NCBI RefSeq assembly: GCF_902167145.1
Contig: NC_050098.1
Span: forward strand, 128,166,207-128,230,206
Length of the DNA: 64,000 nucleotides
Reading direction: 5' to 3'
DNA from: Zea mays
Taxonomy: Eukaryota; Streptophyta; Magnoliopsida; Poales; Poaceae
Each line of letters starts with the position of its first letter. Position 1 is the stretch's first letter. A model generated the notes under the pieces. The model was not told the origin of the DNA and made no database searches. It saw nothing but the letters and a program-made list of their open reading frames with translations. Positions 56,785 through 64,000 of the stretch are shown piece by piece. The position numbers were made by a program, and so were the translations under genes.

Positions 56785-58740
56785 GACTCAAGCCTAGCTA
56801 CGGGTGCATAGGTTTCATCAAAATCCAAACCTTCGACTTGTGAATACCCTTTTGCAACAAGTCAGGCTTTGTTCCTTATCACCACACCATGCTCATCTTG
56901 TTTGTTGCGGAATGCCCACTTGGTACCTACAACATTTTGGTTAGGACGTGGAACTAAATGCCATACCTCATTCCTCGTGAAGCTGTTGAGCTCCTCTTGC
57001 ATTGCCACCACTCAGTCTATATCTCTAAGTGCATCATGTATCCTATATGGCTCAACAGAAGACACAAAAGAGTAATGTTCACAAAAAATGAGCAACTCGA
57101 GATCGAGTGGTTACCCCCTTTTGAATGTCACCAAGTATGGAGTTGATGGGGTGATCTCGTTGAATTGCTTGGTGGACTCTTGGGTGAGGTGGTCTTTGAT
57201 CTTGAATCTCTTGTTCATCCTCTTTTTCTTGATCAACTTCATCTCCCCCTTGATCGATGCCTTCCTCTTGAGGTGGCTGATTGTCTTGAACTTGATCTTC
57301 TTCTTCTTGAGCCAGTTCCTCATCTTGAGTTGGTGGAGATGCTTGTATGGAGGATGATGGTTGATCTTGTGCTTGTAAAGGCTCTTCGGGTACTTGTGCA
57401 CACACATCTCCAATAGACATGTTCCTTAGCGCGATGAACGGAGCCTCTTCATCATCTAACTCATCAAGATCAACTTGCTCTACTTGAGAGCCATTAGTCT
57501 CATCAAACACAATGTCACAAGAAACTTCAACTAATCCAGTGGACTTGTTGAAGACTCTATATGCCCTTGTGTTTGAATCATATCCAAGTAAAAAGCCTTC
57601 TACTGCTTTAGGATCAAATTTTGAATTTCTACCTCTTTTAACAAGAATAAAGCACTTGCTCCCAAAAACTCTAAAATAGGAAACATTGGGCTTTTTACCG
57701 GTGAGGAGTTCATATGATGTTTTCTTGAGGATTCGGTGAAGGTAGAGCCGGTTGATGGAGTAGCATGCGGCGTTAATCGCCTCCGCCCAAAACCGATCCG
57801 ATGTCTTGTATTCTTCAAGTATGGTCCTTGCCATATCCAAAAGAGTTCTATTCTTTATCTCCACAACATTGTTTTGTTGAGGTGTGTAGGGAGAAGAGAA
57901 CTCATGCTTGATGCCCTCCTCCTCAAGAAATCCTTCAATTTGAGAGTTCTTGAACTCTGTTCCATTGTCGCTTCTATTCTTCTTGATTCTCAATCCGAAC
58001 TCATTTTGAGCCCGCTTAAGAATTTCTTTAAGGTCTCTTGGGTTTGTGATTTTTCCTGCAAAAAAGAACACCCAAGTGAAGTGAGAATAGTCATCCACAA
58101 TTACAAGACAATACTTACTCCCATCGATGCTTATGTAAGCAATCAGGCCGAATAGATCCATGTGGAGTAGCTCAAGTGGTCTTTCCGTCGTCATGATGTT
58201 CTTGTGTGGATGATGAGTTCCAACCTGCTTCCCTACTTGACATGCCCAACAAATTCTGTCTTTCTCAAAATGAACATTGGTTAGTCCTAAAATGTGTTCC
58301 CCCTTTAGAAGCTTGTGAAGATTCTTCATCCTAACATGAGCAAGTCGGCGATGCCAGAGCTAGCTCATGTTAGTCTTAACAATTAGGTAAGTGTCTAGTT
58401 TAGCATTATTGTCAGTGAAATAAACCAAATATAGTTGACCATCTAGCACTCCCTTAAAAGCTAGTGAATCATCATTTCTTCTAAAGACGGTAACATCAAC
58501 ATCAGTAAATAAACAATTGTAGCCCATTTTGCATAATTGAGAAACAGAAAGCAAGTTGTAACCTAGAAATTCTACAAGAAATACATTAGAAATGGAATGG
58601 TCAGGTGATATAGTAATTTTACCCAACCCTTTGACCAAACCTTGATTTCCATCCCTGAATGTAATTGCTCTTTGGGGATCATTATTTTTCTCATATGAGG
58701 AGAACATTATTTTCTCCTTTGTCATGTGGTTTGTGCACCG
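56785..58740 (-). pseudogene. Element F pol, 5' part (PR remnant, INT, start of RT; RT core deleted)
   Basis: It starts at the decayed protease site (about 58740) and the MTKEKIMFSSY segment. A stop precedes the pre-integrase HRRLAHV-like segment (about 58360). The integrase core reads HMDLFGLIA, RSDNGTEF and PQQNNVVEIKNR; the Gly and Arg of the usual QNGVVERKN motif are changed. The RT beginning runs to about 56790 (ARLES), then jumps directly to the NKVHSK/QTKYIQ region. Compared with C about 470 bp are missing, including the YVDD motif. Confidence 0.87.
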
Positions 58741-58791
58741 CTATCGATTATGCAACTTGTTCCACCGAATGCATAAACCTACAACGCAAAT

Positions 58792-60828
58792 TTAGGCCTT
58801 GTCCTTAGGCACCCAAACAATCTTGGGTCCTTTCACATTAGAAACAAGCACCTTGGGTACCCAAACACAAGTCTTTGGACTCTTGTGCTTGCCCCCAACA
58901 TATTTGGTAACTATTTTGTCGGATTTGTTAGTAATAACAAATGATGCACCAAAAGTCTTAAATAAGATGCAATGTTCATTCAATGCATCAATAATCTTTT
59001 TCTTAGGCATCTTAATATGAGTTGTATGCCTAGAACTAAAAGCCTCATTACTGTAAATATAAGCATGATGAGCAACATGATAAGATTTCTTAGCATGAAT
59101 TCTTCTAATCTTATGCTCAGGATAGTTTTCAGGATATAAAATGTAACCTTCTCTATCTTGAATCATCGGAGCCTTGCCCTTAACAAATTTGGAAATCTTG
59201 TTTTTATGGGCATTAAGTTTGATGTTGTTTTGGTTCTCATGTTAGAAGCCAACCCCATCCTTAATGTCAGGGCATCTCCCATTGTAAAGCATACTACGAG
59301 CAAATTTAAAATTTTCATTTTTCATGTTCATGCTCGACAATTTTGGCATTCAACTTAGCTATGTGATCATTTTGTTCTTTAATCATAGCAAGGTGATCAT
59401 TCATAGCATTAACATCAATATCTCTACATCTAGTGCAAATAGTAATATGCTCAATGGGTAGATGTAGGTATTTTGCAAGCATTCAATTCCTCAATCTTAG
59501 CAATTAAACTAAAATTTTCAGTTTTAAGACAAGAAATTGAATCATCGCATATATTTAGCTCTTTAGTCAAGTTTTTTTTTGCATTTTTCAACTTCAAGAG
59601 CAAAATCATCTTTTAGCTTAACAATTTTTTTGTTTTCCTTAATGAGCAAGTCTTCTTGGCATTCCAAGATTTCATCCTTCTCATTAATGGTTTTTATCAA
59701 TTCATTAATTTTCTCCTTTTGTTCTATGGCAAGGTTTGCAAAAAGAGAAGACAAATCATCATTCTTTTCACTAGAGCTACCCTCATCATCGAAAGTAGTA
59801 TATTTGGGGGTATTTCTAGAGTATACCTTCTTCTTTTTGCCCTCCTTGGCCATGAGACACTTGTGGCCGACGTTTGGGAAGAGAAGACCGTTGTTGATGG
59901 CGATGTTGGCAGCGTCCTCGTCGGAGGAGGATTCGGTGGAGCTCTCGTCGGAGTCCCACTCCTTTCCCATGTGCGCTCACTACCTTTATTCTTGTTATAG
60001 TACCTTTTCTTTTCAATCTTCTTCCCTTTATTGTCGTCGTCCCTGTCACTTTCACTTGCATATGGACATCTAGCAATATAATGACCGGACTTACCACATC
60101 GATAGCAAACCCTCTTGGAGCGGGGTTTGTATTCCTTCCCTTTTCTTTGTTTGAGGATTTGCCGGAAGCTCTTAATAATAAGAGCCATTTTTCTCGTTGT
60201 CAAGCTTGGAGGCATCAACTGGGATCCTATTGGTTGGTGTAGGATCCTCCTTCTTTTCTTCCGTTGCCTTGAATGCAATGGGTTGTACCTCAGGTGTGGA
60301 GGTGGCACCTTGTTCCAAGTTGACAATGTGTTTGGAGTCTTTGACCATAAGCTCAAAGCTCACAAACTTGTCAATCACCTCCTCGGGAGACATTTGCTTA
60401 TACCTAGGATTCTCACGAATTAATTGCACTTGAGTGGGTTATGAAAGACAAGAGATCTTAGAATAACCTTGATCATTTCATGGTCATCCCACTTGGTGCT
60501 CCCGAGGTTGCGGACTTGATTCACCAATGTCTTGAGCCAGTTGTACATGGTTTGTGGCTCTTCTCCTTTGTTGAGGACGAACCGACCGAGTTCTCCCTCG
60601 ACCGTTTCTCGCTTGGTGATCTTTGTCACTTCGTCCCCTTCATGCGCCGTCTTGAGCACGTCCCAAATTTCTTTGGCACTTTTCAACCCTTGCACCTTGT
60701 TGTACTCCTCTCTACACAAGGAAGCGAGGAGTATGGAGGTGGCATGAGAGTTGAAGTGCCTTACTTGGGCGGTCTCATCGGAGTCGTAGTCCTCATCGCC
60801 CACTTATGGTGGCTATGCTCCAAACGGT
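58792..60828 (-). pseudogene. Element F gag, 5' end missing
   Basis: The minus strand from 60828 reads VGDEDYDSDET and LLASLCREEYNKVQGLKSAKEIWD, then frameshifts (about 60425, 60180, 59990, 59560). It keeps a zinc knuckle CYRCGKSGHYIARC and a C terminus ending WVPKDKA at 58792. It is closest to C gag. About the first 140 residues, the leader and the 5' LTR are gone. Confidence 0.87.
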
Positions 60829-61659
60829 AACACCCAAAATCCTGTTTTTTGGATTAGTTGAAGAAATCAAAATAAAGTGTCCTTAATGAATAATTATACT
60901 TTTGAATTCACCTTTATAAAATAAATGGTAACATTAAATTTTGGTTGTAAAAGTTTAGATTTGAATCATTAAACTTTTTGAATCTGAATTCTAGGATAAA
61001 TATATAAAGAATTTCATTTTGATGAATGAATTGTATCTTCATCAACTATATGTTGAGAAAACATCTATTATAAATACCTAGATAAAATAATTAAAAATCT
61101 TGCATCTCATGCTAGTTAGTTTTGATTATTGCATATTTGAATTTGGAATTTGGATTTGAATGAGGCAACTGAAATAGGAAAGAAAAGAAATAGAAAAGGA
61201 CCTGTGCTGGGCTGATTCCTACAATCTGACCCACTTCTCCATGCACTCGACCCAGCCCCACCTCCCTAGCTCCCTATGCGCACTCGGCCGAGTGGGCCGC
61301 GCACCACGGCTCAGCATTACTCAGCACACTGACCACACAACTAACGTGTGGGGCCCGGGTCCTAGCGCCTCACCCCGCTTCGCGACCGTTTCACGCGAGA
61401 GGCACCCGTGACTGGCTGGCTAGACCTGCTCGCCAGCAACTCACAGTCGCGATCCCTGTCGGCTCACTAACGCGCGGGCCCCGAACTCCAAAAGCCTCAC
61501 TTAACTCTGTGTCACCGGGATGTGGGGCCTCGGTGTCAGACTCCTCGTCTCCGTGTCGCGCGCTCTAGTAACAAAGCCCGGCCATCACGCGAACGACCCA
61601 TAGATCCCGGGATAGTCCACCGACCGATCCCCTCACGCGGACTCCACCGTGGTGCAAAA
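60829..61659. other. Unassigned repeat-like DNA right of F
   Basis: It begins GGTAACACCCAAAATCC, resembling the TGTAACACCC starts of some plant gypsy LTRs. An AT-rich part (to about 61190) and a GC-rich part follow. No gene is supported. Confidence 0.4.
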
Positions 61660-62340
61660 CAACGTTTTCTGATCGGCGATTAATCGACTGATCAGCATCA
61701 CGCATCCGATAAGGAGTACCGACGCGATCAGGGCGATTAGAAACCTGATCGTCCGATTAGTCGACGACTAAACGCGATTAGTCGTCCGACTAGATCGCGG
61801 ACGATCAGTTTGGCCCGCTTCGTTTTTCACTGTTCGTTACTTTCATTTCGGCCCACTCACTGCCACTACAGCCCAGCCCACTACAGCAGTACAGCCCACT
61901 CAGTCACTCACTCAGTACAGCCCACTCACACTCAGTCACTCACGGCCACGCACGCAGGCAGCAGCAGCACGGTCGCCAGTTCGCCAATCGCCAACGCGAA
62001 ACCCTAGACGGTGTCCAGTTCTCCACACGGGCGACGGCGGCCGGCGGCGCGCCACCGGCGACCTGCGCCCCCTCCGCGGTCCCTCCCCACCTCCCCAGTT
62101 CCCCAATCCCAGCGCGCCACCGACGCATAGCAGCAGGCAGCACCATTGGTTCTGTGGAAGAGTTCTGGAGTTATTTGAAGAATTTCTGATGCCTGGACCT
62201 CTGGTCGGTTTTCCCAGCCCTGGACGATCAGGAGCTCTGATCAACCGATCAGAAGCCGATTAATCGGACTGATCGTCCGATTAATCGCTCTAATCGTTCT
62301 GGTCGGTCCTCTGGCGATCAGAAGCGATTAGGCGACCTGA
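61660..62340. repeat. Two clusters of CGATTA/CGATCA-type short inverted motifs around a leader-like segment
   Basis: Clusters at 61668-61810 and 62210-62340 are built from CGATTAG/CTAATCG, CGATTAATCG, CTGATCGTCCGATTA and GACGATCAG words in both orientations. Between them is a segment with CCCACT/CAGTCACTCA repeats and GAAACCCTAG, like a plant 5' leader, but no coding frame I can support. Confidence 0.55.
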
Positions 62341-63232
62341 AAACACAAAAAAGCCGAAGCTCCGCGACCCCCTTGACCATGGAGGCGAGGCACCGATGCT
62401 ATCCCAAGTATATTGCGCCAGCGGGCGGGCAGAGGGAAGTGTGATAGGGCGGGTGAGTCGCCGCCGCCCTTGTAGCGCATGGAAGTCGTCGTCGAACCCT
62501 TGGGCACTGGCCTGGGCAGCCCACCCGAGCGTCTGGTACGCGGTGGAGGCAGTGGTGTGGCAGTGGGGTGATCGGGGCTCCGACAATTTCTCATCGGAGC
62601 TCAGAACTCCTACCCGAGTTGTCGCTCGTCGGGGACCGGCTTCTCTGCAACGTCTTCGACGGTAAGGGCATGGTAGCACGATTTTTCGTCTCCTCTTAGT
62701 CGCGTAGCACCTATCGGAATAGGTCTTTGGGCACCGGATCGCCAGAGCACCGTTCGCTGGTGAGGTTGCTGCCGTGGTGGGCCCTGTGCTATCGCCAGGT
62801 TGGTCCTTTGGGGAAGAAGGGTTCCCTGTCATCGATCGCGAAGCGTGCGGTTCCGATTAAAAATAGAGTAACGTTTTGGTTAGGGAAATATGGACCCTAC
62901 ATCTAAATCTAAATGGCACTGGGCGCTTGGGTTTGGGTGATGGATTCTACACCGTTGGATCCATCTTAAGCGGTCAAGAAAAGAGCATAGAATAATTGTT
63001 TGGTTACATTGGATCCGGGTCATCGGATCTCGATCTGATGGTTAATATTTCGTATCGGTTCGGATCTAATCCTGACCGTTGCGGTAGATCGGACGATGCA
63101 CACGATATGATACCCCTTCGGCCGTTACTTTTTACATATGACTCCCTACCTTTTTGATTTATCAACTCGTTGTCCACGACAATATAAAGAACAATACATA
63201 CCAGTCCTGTTTTTCACAGGTTAGACCCTAAG
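62341..63232. other. Unassigned sequence
   Basis: This is GC-rich to about 62860 and then mixed. Open frames on the minus strand (to about 180 codons) have no recognisable domain. GGATCTCGATCTGATGG-like text near 63026 recalls the X-type LTR (about 41523). Nothing further is supported. Confidence 0.35.
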
Positions 63233-63240
63233 CTCACTGG

Positions 63241-63791
63241 TAGAGATGTCAATGGGGAATTCCCCAGCGGGGATTAACTCCCCAGACCCGTACCCATGAA
63301 CGTAGACCCGCCCCCATCCCCGAACCCGAACCCGACCACGGGTACGAAAATCCTCCCATACCCATCCCCGACCGGGTACTAAATACCCATGGGTATGTAT
63401 ACCCGACCCGATTATTCAAAAATTTAGAAGTTTAGGTTTTTTTTACTTTGTTGGCTGTTGCCTCGGTGGCTTGGTGCTTCTTTTCCACAGGCCCATACGG
63501 CCATACTTGGTCGGTAGCCCACCAGGCGTCCAGGCCACAAGTAACTGTTCACTGGATTGCTGGATGGTGGACTAAAAATCCTAGATGCTAGATTGTTCCG
63601 GTTCTGGGTATTTTTCCCCATGGGTAATCGGGTTTGGGTTTAGCCCTCCCAAACCCGAACCCGCCATACCCGATGGGTAAGGAATTTATTCCAAATCTAT
63701 ACCCATGGGGATTTGTTTTAACCCATACCCTAACCCTAATAGAGGAATTCCCCACGGGTAATCGGGTTTCGGGGCCCCATTGACATCTCTA
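63241..63791. mobile_element. hAT-type miniature transposon (551 bp)
   Basis: Perfect 17-bp terminal inverted repeats (TAGAGATGTCAATGGGG and its complement at the right end) are flanked by a perfect 8-bp duplication CTCACTGG (63233-63240 and 63792-63799). The interior has many ACCCGA/CCCGAACCC and GGGTAT/TCGGG words near both ends, like subterminal transposase-binding repeats, and no transposase. The eight-base duplication and TAGAG ends fit the hAT superfamily. Confidence 0.93.
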
Positions 63792-63799
63792 CTCACTGG

Positions 63800-63859
63800 T
63801 AATTATGTCCACAGTCCAGAGCCATTAGGAAAATTCAGATTTAAATCAGAAAATGATTT
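63800..63859. other. Flank between the hAT element and the LTR
   Basis: This is short non-coding sequence. GATTT at 63855-63859 would be one TSD copy of the next element. Confidence 0.4.
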
Positions 63860-64000
63860 TGTTGGGGACTTGTTCTCAAATGCTATGAGTTAAGAACAAG
63901 GCAACATAGAAAATGTTAATCGTTAAAGTCCTTCGTCCTTCGAAGCATTATTTCCCTTAGGATATAATGGTTTTTGGACGAAGGTTATGAAAGGGCGTAC
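63860..64000 (-). repeat. Edge of a D-like LTR, leaving the window
   Basis: It starts TGTTGGGGACTTGTTCTCAA like the D LTRs and follows them with gaps (TAAGAACAAGGCAACATA, CCTTCGTCC, GGACGAAGGTT). If oriented as in D, this is the 3' LTR of a minus-strand relative extending to the right, or a solo LTR. Confidence 0.85.

Larger units (their letters stand above)
34949..60828 (-). mobile_element. Element F: old, truncated Sirevirus, host of B and X
   Basis: This minus-strand Ty1/copia element has a 3' LTR (34949-36271), polypurine tract, 3' region (36272-36308 and 55272-55986, split by B), pol (55987-58740) and gag (58792-60828). The gag start, primer site and 5' LTR are missing: similarity stops at about 60828. 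It is closer to element C than to A/B in gag and pol. Its LTR palindromes are of the GGACGGTCC type. It is dead, with stops, frameshifts and an RT deletion. Confidence 0.88.

Noticed and set aside
61810..62244. Possible 5' exon of a host gene (GAAACCCTAG leader)
   Set aside because: The leader-like motif is real, but no open frame continues into a recognisable protein; kept only as part of a repeat-motif feature.
62290..62832. 180-codon minus-strand frame as a possible host gene
   Set aside because: Low-complexity Arg/Pro/Thr composition in GC-rich DNA, no domain, no matching promoter or splice structure.

Overview
The window looks like intergenic DNA of a large grass genome, most likely maize (Zea mays) or a close relative. 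Nearly every base belongs to a long terminal repeat (LTR) retrotransposon nested inside another one. The copia elements are Sireviruses of the maize Opie/Ji kind: initiator-Met tRNA primer site, LTRs full of CACCGGAC(A/T)GTCCGGTG palindromes, and a CCHC gag of about 790 residues. Family names come from recognition, not from a search. I see no convincing host gene, tRNA, rRNA or CRISPR array.

There are two nests, whose joints are fixed by target-site duplications (TSDs). Nest 1 (1-32163) has as host a decayed minus-strand Sirevirus, C (7292-32163). Into it jumped element E (23694-30825, plus strand, TSD GACGC), element D (9275-18716, minus strand, TSD TGTCT), and a well-preserved minus-strand Sirevirus A (1-7291, cut by the window edge) that landed in the LTR of C. 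D and E are Ty3/gypsy elements of the Tat type, with a second archaeal-like RNase H. Nest 2 (34949-60828) has as host another decayed minus-strand Sirevirus, F. Into it jumped plus-strand Sirevirus B (36309-55266, TSD AAACC), and into the gag of B jumped a gypsy chromovirus-like element X (39644-49672, TSD GAGAC) with 3281-bp LTRs. Between the nests (32164-34948) lie old gypsy LTR remnants related to the X LTR. To the right of F (60829-64000) are unassigned repeat-like DNA, a perfect 551-bp hAT-type MITE (63241-63791, TSD CTCACTGG) and the edge of another D-like LTR.

By hand count, LTR divergence is about 3.5% for C (partial), 2% for E, 0.9% for B, 0.3% for D and 0.03% for X. This agrees with the nesting order in both stacks. 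None of the non-Sirevirus elements is autonomous: D has an intact pol but no gag, E is frameshifted and lacks most of its integrase, and X lacks gag and has a broken pol.

The most interesting content is an accessory gene carried by both Tat elements in the orientation opposite to gag-pol. In D (10295-13201, plus strand) and in E (29213-30061, minus strand) the proteins are recognisably homologous. Each is preceded by its own TATA box. The E copy begins with a peptide very close to the histone H3 tail, and the D copy has a nuclear-localisation-like cluster, a C-terminal coiled coil and two plausible phase-0 introns. This resembles a host-type gene carried by a retrotransposon and transcribed toward pol.
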